The translations under genes were made by a program, and so were the position numbers. A stretch of DNA of 64,000 bases from assembly GCF_963082655.1 (NCBI RefSeq), contig NC_081553.1, positions 37,149,509 to 37,213,508 of the forward strand. The letters are read 5' to 3'. The number at the start of each line of letters is the position of its first letter. Positions within the stretch are counted from its first letter, which is position 1. A model generated the notes under the pieces. The model was not told the origin of the DNA, ran no database searches, and saw nothing but the letters and a program-made list of their open reading frames with translations. Below are positions 45,230 through 57,215 of this stretch, one piece after another. Source of the stretch: Stomoxys calcitrans (Eukaryota; Arthropoda; Insecta; Diptera; Muscidae).

Positions 45230-47060
45230 TATCATGACTTCCTACTTCTATATGAAATGGTTGCCAGTGTTAACAAGGCAATGGGGAAATTTTTCGGAAA
45301 TTTTTATTCTGCTCCAAAATGCCTTTCTTCTGAGTCCTATACTACCGTATTGGTAAATATTTTCGGTTTAGGGGGTATTTCGGTGGTGGTCATTTGGCCA
45401 TTAAAGTGAATATATAAGATTCGTGCTCTACTTTTTAAAACATTTCATATGAGACCCATAATGGCATGATCGGGGTCTTTGTCCCGAAAATGAATATCAA
45501 TTTCCCGAAAATCAATCAATTTCCATCCCAAGTAGTTTTTATATAACAGGGAGGTATTTTGGGATGGGGCGGCTCCCTAAACATATGGCGCTATGTTGTC
45601 GTGATTGGTTTATATATCCATTTGGCGGGTTTTGGGGGGCACTCGACCCCAAAAGAGAGTGCAAAAAATTTCGAACGAATCACATTACCAATCTCCGAGA
45701 TCTGGTATTTTTGAAAATTTAGGTAATGAGATGTGCTTTTTATGGGAGACATTACGACCCAAATCCCTTTAATTTGAGCCCCATATTGCCATGGTCCGTA
45801 AGTATGAGCCGTTTGGATGGTGTTTTGGGGCTGGGGCGGCCACCGTTATTTTGCCCTGAAAATAGATATCAAATTCGTTCTTTACTCCCAAATAACCTTA
45901 ATTTGAGCTCCATATTGCCATATGCGGAAATGAAGTTCAGTTTAGGGGGGAGATTTAGGGCGTATCCACAAACACTTGACTCCAAAATTGGATATCAAAT
46001 TCGTTTTCTAATCTCAAATACCTTTCATTTGAGTCTCATATTGTCATAATGAGTCAAATAACCTATACGAAGTATTTTTCGCTACCACCCGATATACTAA
46101 AAATTATATAACCTATATTCCCTTCCAAACCAACCCACACAACCTGTGAAAATTTTAAGAAAATCTGTTCAATTGTTTTTGATTCTACGGAACAAACAAA
46201 CAAACCTAGTCTCATATAGTCATGATGGTGTGACCTCCTACACTTCGATCTGATTTTGTGTGCCAGATTCGTAAACTACTCCCGAATACCTTTCATTTGA
46301 GCCCCATATTGATATGGACGTTCAATTTGGCTGCTTTTAGATGTTTTTGGGGTTAGGGCGACTTAATGGGTACTTGGAACCAATTTTTAATACCACGTTG
46401 GTATTCTACTCTTCAATACCTTGCAATTGATATCCATATTGTCCTTATCGGTCCACTTTTGATTTTGGGTGGTGTTTTTGGGCTAACGGGGGAGGGTCCG
46501 CCCCCTTTCGATATCACAAATTGTAAAGCCGATATCAACAAATTGTAAAGTCCATCTTTCTGACTATATTCGCAATCTACTCCCGAATACCTTTCATTTG
46601 AGTCCTATATTGTCATATTCATTCAATAAACCTATTTTTGGGTGTTTTGGGGTTGGGGCGGCCCCCCAGTTACTTGGACCCAATTTTTAATATGAAATTC
46701 GTACTCTACTTCTGAATACCTTTCATTTGAGTCCTATATTGTCCTGATCGGTACACATTTATTTTTGGGTGGTACTTTGAGGTTAAGGGGGAGGGTCCGG
46801 GCGGCCCCCCAGTTACTTGGACCCAATTTTTAATATGAAATTCGTACTCTACTTCTGAATACCTTTCATTTGAGTCCTATATTGTCCTGATCGGTACACA
46901 TTTATTTTTGGGTGGGATTTTGAGGGTAAGGGGGAGGGTCCGCCCCCCTTCCGATATCTACAAATTATATAGCCTATGTTTCCTTTCAGACCAATCTACA
47001 CAATCTGTGAAAATTTCAAGGTAATCGGTTCAGCCGTTTATGAGTCTAGATATGTGTTTA
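45230..47060 (-). mobile_element. Helitron copy lacking both exact ends
   Basis: About nine tandem units in the same orientation as 3347-6103, sharing CGAATACCTTTCATTTGAG and GGGGGAGGGTCCGCCCCC. The 5' side reaches GGTAATCGGTTCAGCCG but not the TCTTATA terminus. It contains a near-identical 143-bp duplication (46658-46800 and 46801-46943). Confidence 0.7.
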
Positions 47061-47780
47061 ATAGTCTTAAAAAAATTTTAACATTTTTCTTTTTATGGAT
47101 ATTTTCCCCTCTTGGCAACTCTGTTTTTTTTCTCTACCGTTGTGGGAGAATCGACCCAAATGCATATCCCCTGTAACTCGATTAACCGCATCGAATCCAA
47201 TTTACTTCCTTCTCCTCCAGTCTTTTTGGGGATCTTAATTTAAATTGGCCCCTAACATGCTAGTTCTCCATTTTTATGGCATTTACTCGGTTAATTATTA
47301 CAAATCTTCTCTTTTATTAATAAAAGTTAATGGTAATAAAATCAATTTTTATTTTTATATCATTTCCGTTTTGGGTCTTGTGCTGTTAGTTTTTTTTTTT
47401 TTTTTTTGCTAGATACAAATCGAATTTTAATCGTGATTTTCATTTTCAAGTTTTCAAGCTGTAATAAAGCCAAGATTATTTTTTGGGGTCCATATCATCA
47501 CCAGCAAAAATGGATAATTATTATAGGCCTTAAACAATTGAATGTAGGTCAAAAAGGTTAAGGTTTTTATTGTTTCTTTTGTTTGTTTGGCCATTGGCGG
47601 TTGTTTTGGTATCGGACCACCCGCTGGAGTGGGAAGCATTTTGATTGAGGCATTTTGAAATGCACACAAGATGAAGATGTGTAGTAGGAAAGCAAATCTA
47701 TGCATTTTTAATTTGAAATTTGTTTTTTTATGTATTTAAGGGTTTTAATGTCCAATGTAGGCTTTTTTAAACCCGTTAAA
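47061..47780. other. Unique stretch
   Basis: AT-rich, with a T-run at about 47391-47407. Holds the candidate small secreted-protein frame at 47454-47705. Confidence 0.35.
47454..47705 (-). CDS. Candidate small secreted protein (uncertain)
   Basis: An 83-codon minus-strand frame in non-repetitive sequence. It begins MHRFAFLLHIFILCAFQNAS, which has the form of a signal peptide: one basic residue, a hydrophobic core of about 13 residues, and a small-residue cleavage site near residue 19. A Pro-rich stretch follows (LPTPAGGPIPKQPPMAKQ), then TKETIKTLTFLTYIQLFKAY and a hydrophobic C-terminus. The start has A at -3, an acceptable fly context. I do not recognise a family. No promoter, splice signal or polyadenylation signal decides the case, and an 83-codon frame can occur by chance. 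If real, it would be a small single-exon gene in a repeat-rich region or an intron-nested gene. Confidence 0.25.
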   Translation of the reverse strand: MHRFAFLLHIFILCAFQNASIKMLPTPAGGPIPKQPPMAKQTKETIKTLTFLTYIQLFKAYNNYPFLLVMIWTPKNNLGFITA

Positions 47781-48890
47781 AATTGGAGCAAGCAACGTAA
47801 ATTCGACAGTGAGGTATCGAATTCGACAGTGACGTATTAAAAATTTGTTGTTGATGTTTAATATTCGCTGAAGTAACTCTTTTATGCTAAGAAAACCCTA
47901 ATGGACTGGTCTATCTTCTAAGAAGGGGTCAATTGTCCTCATGTTGATAATTTATAACCGGTTATTTCACCGGTACGAAGCCAGTGATTTTTTTGGTTTG
48001 AAAATTGGTAATTTTCATAGCTGTCCTTACATAGATAACATGTTACCCGGTTATTTCAAACAACGTAAATTCCACAGTTTGTTGATGTACAATATTCATT
48101 AAAGAGTTACTTAATGCTAAGAAAGCCCTAATGAACTGGTCTTTATTCTAGGAAGGAATCAATTGTCCTTACATAGATAATTTATAACCGATTATTTCGC
48201 CGGTACGAAAAGTCAGTAATTTTTTTTTGGTATAAAAATTTTTAATTTTCACAGTAGTTAAAAAGCCTTTCAATTATCCTCACTTAGATAACTTGTAACC
48301 GGTTATTTCAAACAACGTAAATTCGACAGTGACGTATCAACAAGTAGTTATTGATGTACAATATCCAATATCAAGTAACTCTTTAATGCTAAAGAAACCC
48401 TAATGGACTGGTCTTTGTTGTAGGAAGAATTCAATTGTCCTCATATAGATAATTTATAACCGGTTATTGGGCTGTTGCGAAATGCCTGTGATTTTATGGT
48501 ATGAAAATTGATAATTTTCATAGCTATTAAAAAGTTGATCAATTGTCCTTCCATAGATAGCTTGTAACCGGGTTTTTCGGCGGAATGAAAAGCCAGTGAA
48601 TTTTTTTTGGTATGAAAAGTGGTAATTTTCATGGGTGTGTATCAAGTGTCCTTCCATAGATAGCTTGTAACCGGTTATTTCGCTAGTATGAAAAGACAGT
48701 GATTTTTTTGTATGAAAATTGGTACTTTTTATGGCTTGTAACCGGTTATTTCGCCGGTATGAAAAGCCTATGAATTTTTTTTGTATGAAAATTGGTACTT
48801 TTCATGGGTGCTATCAATTGTACTCATAAAGATAACTTATAACCGGTTATTTCGCCGGTACAATAGGTCAGTGATTTTTTTGTATGAAAA

Positions 48891-49005
48891 TTTGTTGTTG
48901 TTGTAGCAGTACACTTATGTGGCGGCACTTGCCGATGGAGGATCTCGACGGGTCAATCGGGTAGGTTATACGTTCCAGATTGACCCGCTGCCATGGGATT
49001 GTAAT
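48891..49005 (-). repeat. (ACA)n-type retroposon fragment
   Basis: TTGTTGTTGTTGTAGCAGTA tail end followed by a GC-rich body with GGGTCAATCGGGTAGG; minus orientation. Array sequence (GAAAATT before, TAATTTTCATG after) resumes on both sides. Confidence 0.6.
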
Positions 49006-49140
49006 TTTCATGTTGTGTTTAAACGCCTATCAATTGTCCTCACATTGATAACTTGTAACTGGTTATTTCGCCGTTACGAAAAGCCTGGGATTTTTTGGTA
49101 TGAAAATTGGCCATTTTCATATGTGCTAAAAATCCTATCA

Positions 49141-49372
49141 CCGTTATATCTGTAAGAGTCTGTTATGACAACTGCGCCCAGTACGGTCCAAATCAGTCTA
49201 TAATCTGATTTAGCTCCCATATAAACCGATCTCCCGATTTGACTTCTTGAGTCTTTACAAGCCACAACTTTTGTCCGATTTGGCTGAAATTTTACATGTG
49301 GTGTTCCGTTATGACTTCCAACAACTGTGCCAAGCGTGGTCCAAATTGGTCGATAAGCTGTTAAAAAGTTTA
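49141..49372 (+). repeat. INE-1-like scrap inside the array
   Basis: Holds CATATAAACCGATCTCCCGA and TTGACTTCTTGAG units of the INE-1-like family, without either end. Confidence 0.65.
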
Positions 49373-49736
49373 TAAATTATCCTTCCCTAGATTACTCGTA
49401 ACCAGCTATTTCGCCGGTATGTAAAACCAGTGATTTTTTTGGTATGAAAATTGGTAATCTTCAGTTGCCCTCATATAGATAACTTTTAACTGGTTATTTC
49501 GCCGCTACGAAAAGCCTGGGATTTTTTGGTATGAAAATTGGCCATTTTCATATGTGCTAAAAATCCTATCATTCAGATCATTCTTTGATAAATATGTGAA
49601 CAAGTGCTTGATTGAACTGAAATCATCTGAAGGGCTGAAAAGCTGGCTCACATGACAGTGTCAGAAAATTGTTGCTGATAGTTAGTGGGGGCTATTCTGC
49701 ACTATTCACCTTACCCCCATTATTTTTATACTCACC

Positions 49737-52097
49737 ACCATAGGATGGGGATATACTAATCTAGTCATTCCGTTTGTAACACCTCGAAATATTCGCCTAA
49801 GACCCCATAAAGTATATATTCTTGTTCGTCTCGAGGTTCTGAGTCGATCTAGCCATGTTCCTCCGTCCGTTCGTCCGTATGTCGAAATTAGGACAGCGGT
49901 TGAACGCATATAGCTAGCCGTTTGAAAACTTGCACAGATACTTAATATTGATGTAGGTCAATGGGGATTGCAAATAGGCCATATCGGTACAGATTAAGAT
50001 ATAGCTCCCATATAAACAGATCTCTCGATTTGACTTTTTGAGCCCCTGGAAGCCGCAATTTTCGTACGATTTGGCTGAACTTTTGCATGTAGTGGTCTGT
50101 TAAGACCTCCAACAGCTGTGCATAGTATGGTCCAAATCGGTCTATAACCTGATATATCTTCTTATATATAAAATTCAATTTGTGTTTGTTTTTTCTGTAT
50201 AGACTCAAAATCGGCTAAATTAAATTTGCACAGATTGTGTAGGTTGGTCTGGAAGAAAACATAGGCTATATAATTTTTGGATATCGGGAGGGGCGGACCC
50301 TCCCCCTTACCCAAAAAGTACTACCCAAAAATAAAAGTGGACCGATCGGGTCAATATTGGATTCAAATGAATGTTATTCAAGGGTAGAGTACGAATTTCA
50401 TAACAAAAGTTGGGTCCAAGTACCTGGGGGGTCGCCCAGCCCCAAAACCTTTTAAAATAGGTTTGACGATCATGACAATATGGGACTCAAATGAAAGGTA
50501 TTTGGGAGTAGATTGCGAATATGGTCAGGAAGTAGGAATAAGCTTTATAATTTATTGATAACGGAAGGGGGCGGACCCACCACCGTTATCCCAAGAACAC
50601 CACCCAAAATCAAAAGTGGACCGATAAGGACAATGTGGGTATCAAATGAAACGTATGCGGGAGTAGGTAACGAATCTGGCATACAAAATCATTTCGAAGT
50701 ATAAGGGGCTACCCCACCAGCATAAAAACGCCCAAAATGAGCACATTAGCCAATCACGGATACATGGGACTCGGTTTGTTTGTTCTGTATAGACTGAAAA
50801 ACGGCACAAAAGATTTTCTCGAAATTTTCGCATATTATGTAGGTTGGTCTGGATGGAAACATAGGCTATATAATTTTTCTGTATCGGAAGGGGGACGGAC
50901 CCTCCCCCTTATGGCAAAAACACAACCCAAAATCAAAAGTGCACCGATCGGGACAATATAGGTATCAAATGAAAGGTATTGGAGAGTAGAATACGAATAT
51001 GGTGTTAAAATTTGAGTCTAAGTACCCATCGGGCCGCCCCAACTCCAAAACTCCCCCAAACAGACATATTGGACGTTCATTTCAATATGGGGCTCAAATG
51101 AAAGGTATTCGGGAGTAGATTTCGAATTTGGCATACAAAATCAGATCGAAGTATAAGAGGTTACGCCACCTCTCTAAGACGCCATTACACCCATTATAAC
51201 TATATGATACTTGGCTGAACCGATTTTCTTAAAATTTTCATAGATTGTGTACGTTTGTCTGGAAGCAAACATAGGCAATATAATTTTAGAAATCGGGTGG
51301 AGGCGGACCTTCCCCCTTACCCCAAAAGCGCCGCCCATATCCTAAAATAGTCCGATGGGCACAATAAGGTTATCAAATGAAAGGTATTGGAGACCAGAAA
51401 ACGAATATGGTATTAAACTTTGGGTCCAAGTAGCCCAAATCGGTCTATAACCTGATATAGCTCCCATATAAACCGATCTCCCGATTTGATTTCTTGAGCC
51501 CCTGGAGGCCGCAATTTTCGCCTAATTTGTCGGAAATTTTGCAAGTGGTGCTCCGTTATGATTTTTAACATCTGTACCAAGTACCGTCCAAATCGGTCTC
51601 TAACCAGATATAGCGCCCATATTAATCGATCTCCCGATTTGATTTCTTGAGTCGTTACAATCCCCAATTTTTGTCAAATTTGGCTGAAAATTTGCATGTA
51701 TTGTTCTGTTATGACTTCCAATAACAATGGTCCAAATCTGTCTATAACCTGATATACCTCCCATATAAACCGACCTCCCGATTTGACTTCTTGAGCCTTT
51801 TCAAGCTGCAATATTTGTCAGATTTGGCTGAAATTTTGCATGTAGTGTTCTGTTATAACTTCCAAAAACTGTGCCAAGTAAGGTCTACATCGGTCTATAA
51901 CCTGGTAAAGCTCCCATATTAACTAATCTCAAAATTATCTTTGTTCGGTTCCTAGAAGCTTTAATTTTTGCTGGTTTGACAGAAGTTTGGCATGTAGAAT
52001 AATTCTATGCCCTTCAACTAAATTTATTTTGTATGCATTTTAAGCAGAATCCACGGCGGTGGGTTCCCAAGATTCGGCCCGGCCGGACTTAGCCCCG
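49737..52097 (+). mobile_element. INE-1-like element split by a Helitron
   Basis: Head TATACTCACCACCATAGGAT at 49737. Family units continue to 50156 and resume at 51433. Near the end are the reverse of the AAACCAGCAAAAATTAAAGC block (about 51955-51980) and the terminal ATTCGGCCCGGCCGGACTTA (about 52073-52092). The interruption is the Helitron piece 50157-51432. Confidence 0.65.
50157..51432 (+). mobile_element. Helitron 5' portion inserted in an INE-1-like element
   Basis: Begins after A with TCTTCTTATATATAAAATTC, then CAATTTGTGTTTG, as at the 32267 terminus. About seven units follow, with GGGCGGACCCTCCCCCTTA and TCAAATGAAAGGTATT (the reverse of the other copies). The 3' CTAG end is absent; it stops at GGGTCCAAGTAG. 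Confidence 0.7.
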
Positions 52098-53606
52098 TTT
52101 TTTTTTATTGCAGTTTATTCGCATGACTGTTTTTTTTTTTAATTTTATTCATTAAAGGGTTCGGCACTTGATCATGCCGGAAAGTACTTGGAACAGCTGA
52201 AACTCTTTCCTTTCCCACGGCATGAGTTTAAATCGACGATCGATTGATATCGTCTTTGTTAGAATAATACCAGAAATGATGGTCTTCATTAGGCTACAAT
52301 AGTTTAAAGGTTTATTATTGATTGTATGCCCGTGCGTCCGTTGATCTGCCTGGCTATCAGTGTTTGTTTTGCCCTCCCTCCTGTGTTAAATAAAATAAAA
52401 CACATTGCAATTCTTCTTTTGATATTTGTTGTATAAAATAAACGTTTATTTTAATAGCCCTAGTTGACTCTTCTTCTTCTTCTTTGTTGTCCTTAACTTT
52501 GCTATACTGCTATTGAATTTCCCTATTTTCCTTGATCAATACATTTCCCATCCATATAGAGAAGACTTCGTTAGCCAAACACGCCAAAATGAGGAAAGAG
52601 CGAAAAAAGACACAGCAATGCAAATCTCAAAGGGATTCTCCTCCCATCCTCAGTCAGCCAGAACGAAAGGAAAAATTGAAATAAGGCATTCTTCTTGTAG
52701 CCTCACCCTATTCTTGCGCAGGGTGTTGCTGCAGATACGAGCAACTATGTTTGCATATCCAGCCCAGGGAATCGAGAATGGCTGGTTGGTTGGCTGGCTG
52801 GCTGGCTAGCACGATGATGCAAATGATTACCATCTATGGCATTTTCCTGCTAATAATACCCAAATAAAATAGTAAAGTTCCTAAAAGGGGAGAAGGCTTA
52901 AAGCAAATGCGCGATAAAAGAAGAAAAGGAAGCAGCATAAGACCATCATCTTCAGTTAGCCAAACATAGCAAAACAAAGGAACTTTTCAAAAAAAAAAAG
53001 AAGAAGAATTTTTGCATTGATCATTTGTGTTGTGTAAATGTATGCTCATATTGGTGTTCCTTAGCTACACATATACGCACACATACTCTAGCTCACTTTT
53101 ATGTTTGTGTATAAGTGATTTAGGTTTTATTGTATTGTGACATGCCATACCAATACAGCAGCTTAGGCAAATTCAAGGCTCGCTTGAAGCTTCCAAGCAC
53201 TGCAGCCTTACTATTTACATACTCGCATGTCCGCCCCCCTGCCTGCCCAACTGCCTTGTTGCTTGTTTCGTTTAATTTTTATGGTTGTACCTATGAATCG
53301 GGTATGTAAATACGCTGTAAGTTTTTCCTTTGTAAGTGCATAATGGAAAAAGTTACTTTCCATAGAGCATCATAGCTTAGCAACCAAACGCTATGGCAGC
53401 TACCAAGCTATTGAACAAGTCAGCCATCCATCTATTCATTCTTCCTTCCTTCCTACCTATGGAGACTTTTTTTCAAACTTAAGCTGCGGTTGCATTTATA
53501 AATTCTGAAGAGAACGCTCAGATTTTCTTCGAGTATTAAAAACAGGGGCGTAGGTATGATGTCAAAAAGATACCAAAGAGATTTTCTGAGGAAATAAGAA
53601 ATTTCT
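52098..53606. other. Unique stretch
   Basis: T-runs near 52098-52140, CTTCTTCTTCTTCTT near 52470-52485 and GGCT repeats at about 52779-52808. A frame at 52513-52809 has no recognisable domain and ends in the GGCT repeat; I do not call it a gene. Confidence 0.4.
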
Positions 53607-54755
53607 GTCAAACCAGCAAAAATTAAAGCTTCTAGGAACCAAACAAGGATGATTGAGAGCCCGGTTTACATGGGAGCTATATCAGCTTATAGACTGATTT
53701 TTACCGTATTTGGCACAGTTGTTGGAAGTCGTAACAGAAAACCACATGAAAATTTTCAGCCAAATCGGAGAAAAATTGCGGCTTGTAAGGGCTCAAGAAG
53801 TCAAATCGGGAGATCGGTTTATATGGGAGCTATATCAGGTTATAGACCGATTTGGACCGTACTTGGGACAGTTGTTAAAAATGATAACGGAACACCGCAT
53901 GTGGAATTTTAGCCAAATCGGACGAATATTGCGGCTTATAAGGGCTCAAGAAGTCAAATCGGGAGATCGGTTTATATGGGAGCTATATCAGGTTATAGAC
54001 CGATTTGGAACGTACTAGGTGCAGTTGTTAGAAGTCATAAGAGAACGCCACATGCAAGATTTCAGCCTAATCGGACAAAAACTGAGGCTTCCAGGGGCTC
54101 AAGAAGTCAAATCGGGAGATCGGTTTATATGGGAGCTATATCAGGTTATAGACCGATTTGGACCGTACTTGGGACAGTTGTTAAAAATCATAACGGAACA
54201 CCGCATGTGAAATTTAAGCCAAATCGGGCGAAAATTGCGGCTTGTAAGGGCTCAAGAAGTCAAATCAGGAGATCGGTTTATATGGGAGCTATATCAGGTT
54301 ATAGACCGATTTAGACCGTACTTGGGGCAGTTGTTAAAAATGATAACGGAACTTTGCATGTGGAATTTTAGCCAAATCGGACGAAAATTGCGGCTTGTAA
54401 GGGCTCAAGAAGTCAAATCGGTTTATTGCGGCTTGTAAGAGCTCAAGAAGTCAAATCGGGAGATTGGATTATATGGGAGCTATATCTAAATCTGAACCGA
54501 TATGGTCCATTTGCTATCCCAAACGACCTATATTAATATTCACAAACTGTGCAAATTTTCACGCGACTAGCTTTATGCGTTCGACCGCTTTTGTGATTTC
54601 GACAGACGGACGAGCGGACATAGATAGATCGAATCAGAATGTCGAGACGATCCAGAATATATATATTTTATGGGGTCGCAGATCAATATTTCGAGGTGTT
54701 ACAAACTGAACGACTTGGTTAGTATACCCCCATCCTATGGTGGTGGGTATAAAAA
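53607..54755 (-). mobile_element. INE-1-like element with young 153-bp repeats
   Basis: Reversed head (CCCCATCCTATGGTGGTGGG) at 54755; the subfamily block GTCAAACCAGCAAAAATTAA at 53607. In between, GGTTTATATGGGAGCTATAT occurs at 53816, 53969, 54122 and 54275: exactly 153 bp apart each time, with few differences between units. Because 153 is a multiple of three, long repetitive frames appear; they are not genes. Confidence 0.75.
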
Positions 54756-54985
54756 TGAAAATCGAACCACAAATACCTTCGCAAATTGCAAAATAGGAAT
54801 CCCTATCCTATATCGCCGAAACCAATAGATATATTGTATACCTCAAACGGACTTTGCTGGGTTTTTTGAGAAAAGATGTTTGAAAATCGGACTACAAATA
54901 AAGATCCGGCAGTCCAAACAATTTTTCGAAACGCCGAGCTGACCAAATTTAAGGGCCTGTCAAGAGGCGCCCAGACCAACTACAA
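54756..54985. other. Unassigned spacer
   Basis: Short non-repetitive text between an INE-1-like element and a SINE. Nothing recognised. Confidence 0.3.
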
Positions 54986-55264
54986 ATACAAATTTTGCCC
55001 ATGAAGATTCCGTTAAGGAAGTGGGACAAACTTCTCACATATCTATGAGTGCAGTCCGATTCAAGTCTTAAGCTCAATGATAAGGGGCCTCCTTATCACC
55101 TCTTTGGAGAGAAGTTTTACATGGCATAGTACATCACAAATGTTGCCAGCATTAGGAGGGGAAAACAACCGCTGAAAATTTTTTATGGTGGTCTCGCCAG
55201 GATTCGAACCCAGGCGTTCAGCGTCATAGGCGAACATGCTAACATCTGCGCTACGGTAGCCTCC
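54986..55264 (-). mobile_element. tRNA-derived SINE with internal deletion
   Basis: Minus-strand head GGAGGCTACCGTAGCGCAGA with intact B box GGTTCGAATCC. About 45 bp of the body (the GGACTCGGCTATAAA region) is deleted between CACCTCTTTGG and AAGGGGCC-type text (plus-strand terms). No clear target-site duplication. Confidence 0.8.
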
Positions 55265-55357
55265 CACTAGGGCCTTGAAATTTTGCACACCATCATGCTA
55301 ACACCTCCGCTCTAACATTTCCCAGAGATATCTCTACACGTTCTCACATCATATTTT

Positions 55358-56416
55358 TATACCCTCCAACATAGGATGGGGGTATACTAATTTCGTCATT
55401 CAGTTTGTAACATCTCGAAATATGCGTCTTAGACCCCATAAAGTATATATATTCTTGATCGTCGTGACATTTTAAGTCGAATTAGCCATGTCCGTCCGCT
55501 TGTCTGTCGAAAGCACGCTAACTTTTGAAGGAGTAGAGCTAGCCGCTTGAAATTTTGCACAAATACTTATTGGTGTAGGTCGGTTGGGATTATAAATGGG
55601 CCAAATCGGTCCATGTTTTGATATAGCTGCTATATAAACCGATCTTGGATCTTGGCTTCTTGAGCTTTTGCACATAGTGTTTTGATATCACTTCAAATAA
55701 CTGTGCGAAGTATGGTCCAAATCGGTCCATAACCTGATATAGCTGCCATATAAACCGATCTTGGGTTTTGACTTCTTGAGCCTCTAGAGGGCGCAATTCT
55801 CACCCAATTTGACTGAAATTTTGCACATAGTATTTTGATATCACTTCCAACAACTGAAGTATGGTTCAAATCGGTATGGTTCAAATCGGTCCATAACCTG
55901 ATATAGCTGCTATATATACCGATCATGGGTCTTGACTTCTTGAGCATTCCGCAATTCCTATCCGATTTGGTTGTAATTTTGCACGTGGTGTTTTGGTATC
56001 ACTTCCAATATTTATGCGAAGTATGGTCGAAATCGGTCCATACCCTGATATAGCTGCCGTATAAACCGATCTGGGATCTTGAGTTCTTGAGCCTCTAGAG
56101 AGCGCAATTCTCATCCGATTTGGCACAGATTTTGTACAACGGCTTCTCCTATGGCCTGCAACATACGTGTGCAATATGGTCTGAATCGATCTAAAGCTTG
56201 ACCCAGCTCCCATATAAACCGATCTCCCGATTTTGCTTCTTGAGCCCCGAGTCGGCCTATAACTTGATATAGCTCCACCTCCTCCTCCGTCCATATTCAT
56301 TATTCTTTGTTTGCCTAAAAAGAGATACTGCGCAAAGAACTCAACAGATGCGATCCATGGTGGAGGGTATATAAGATTCGGCCCGGCCGAACTTAGCACG
56401 CTCTTACTTGTTTTTT
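55358..56416 (+). mobile_element. INE-1-like element, apparently full length
   Basis: Head TATACCCTCCAACATAGGAT at 55358; TGTCCGTCCGCTTGTCTGTC block; units with TTGACTTCTTGAGC and TATAGCTGCCATATAAACCG; 3' end GGCCCGGCCGAACTTAGCAC then GCTCTTACTTGTTTTTT. Same ends as the copy at 32586-33916. Confidence 0.7.
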
Positions 56417-57215
56417 ACTAGTTTTTTTTTTTCAAATTTCTCCCACTGTTCAATCCTCGTTTTGAGATCTTAGAAAGCCTTTAACTCTCTTCACAAGTTA
56501 CTTCTCTAACTATCCTTCTTATTTTCCTAGCAGCTTTTAGAGCTGAAATCTATTATTATGACTATTCTGTCGGTATGTTTACCTTCAAACAGGCATTCGA
56601 AATGTAGAAAAAAAGCATCTTCAATATTTCCATATAACCTCTGATTTTCTTAACTTCTCTAGTTTTTGTGGCATGACCATACTTATTCTCTACACATGTA
56701 TTGCCATGCTATGTAGGCTGTTTCGTTTCTTTAGTCAGTAGTTTCTCCTAAATCGCTCAATTGCCTCTAGAGTTAGTCGAGATCTAAAAGAAGCAAAAAA
56801 AAACTGGAAAATCTTAACTAATATGCATTTGTGTTTTAGTAGCCTTTTTTTGCTTTCGCTCTCTCTCTCTCCTTCTCATGTCCTCATGGTGTTTGTTGTG
56901 TTGGCGAGGCAAAAAGTTCAGAGTTAAAAAATGCAAACAAACAAACATTAATAATTTATGCTCACATATAAATGTTATAAATCATTGATTTATAAGCAAA
57001 AACAGATAGAAAAATATCATATTCATATATTGCAATGTATGCGCATGCGCGTGTTTGGGAGTTTGAGTGTGAGTTTGGGGTGCTACGTAGATACACAATA
57101 AGAGGGGGCCTCTTCCTGATGACACAGTGAATTAAAGAGAAAAATGTCAAAAAAAACTATTTTACTCAAAATTAATAAAGAATTTCAATGAAATTTTCTC
57201 GAAAGGCTAAAAACT
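56417..57215. other. Unique stretch
   Basis: A short CT-repeat (about 56861-56875) and a TGCGCATGCGCGTG block near 57040. No gene recognised. Confidence 0.4.

Larger units (their letters stand above)
47780..49570. repeat. Tandem array with conserved ACCGGTTATTTCGCCGGT core
   Basis: About twelve units of roughly 90-140 bp. Each has TAGATAACTTGTAACCGG, the core with ACCGG/CCGGT inverted halves, then ACGAAAAGCCAGTGATTTTT and GAAAATTGGTAATTTTCAT. The core is better conserved than the rest. Two foreign pieces interrupt it (48891-49005, 49141-49372). Confidence 0.8.

Noticed and set aside
50157..51432. Same-direction flanks (GGTCTATAACCTGATATA) as a target-site duplication
   Set aside because: Those words occur in every unit of the host INE-1-like element, and Helitrons do not make TSDs.
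52513..52809. 98-codon plus-strand frame
   Set aside because: No domain, signal or conserved feature; it ends in a GGCT microsatellite. Left as undecided non-coding sequence.
53649..54438. Overlapping repetitive frames reading MGAISGYRPIWTVL-type text
   Set aside because: They arise from the 153-bp repeats of an INE-1-like element, appear in several frames and copies, and lack any domain.
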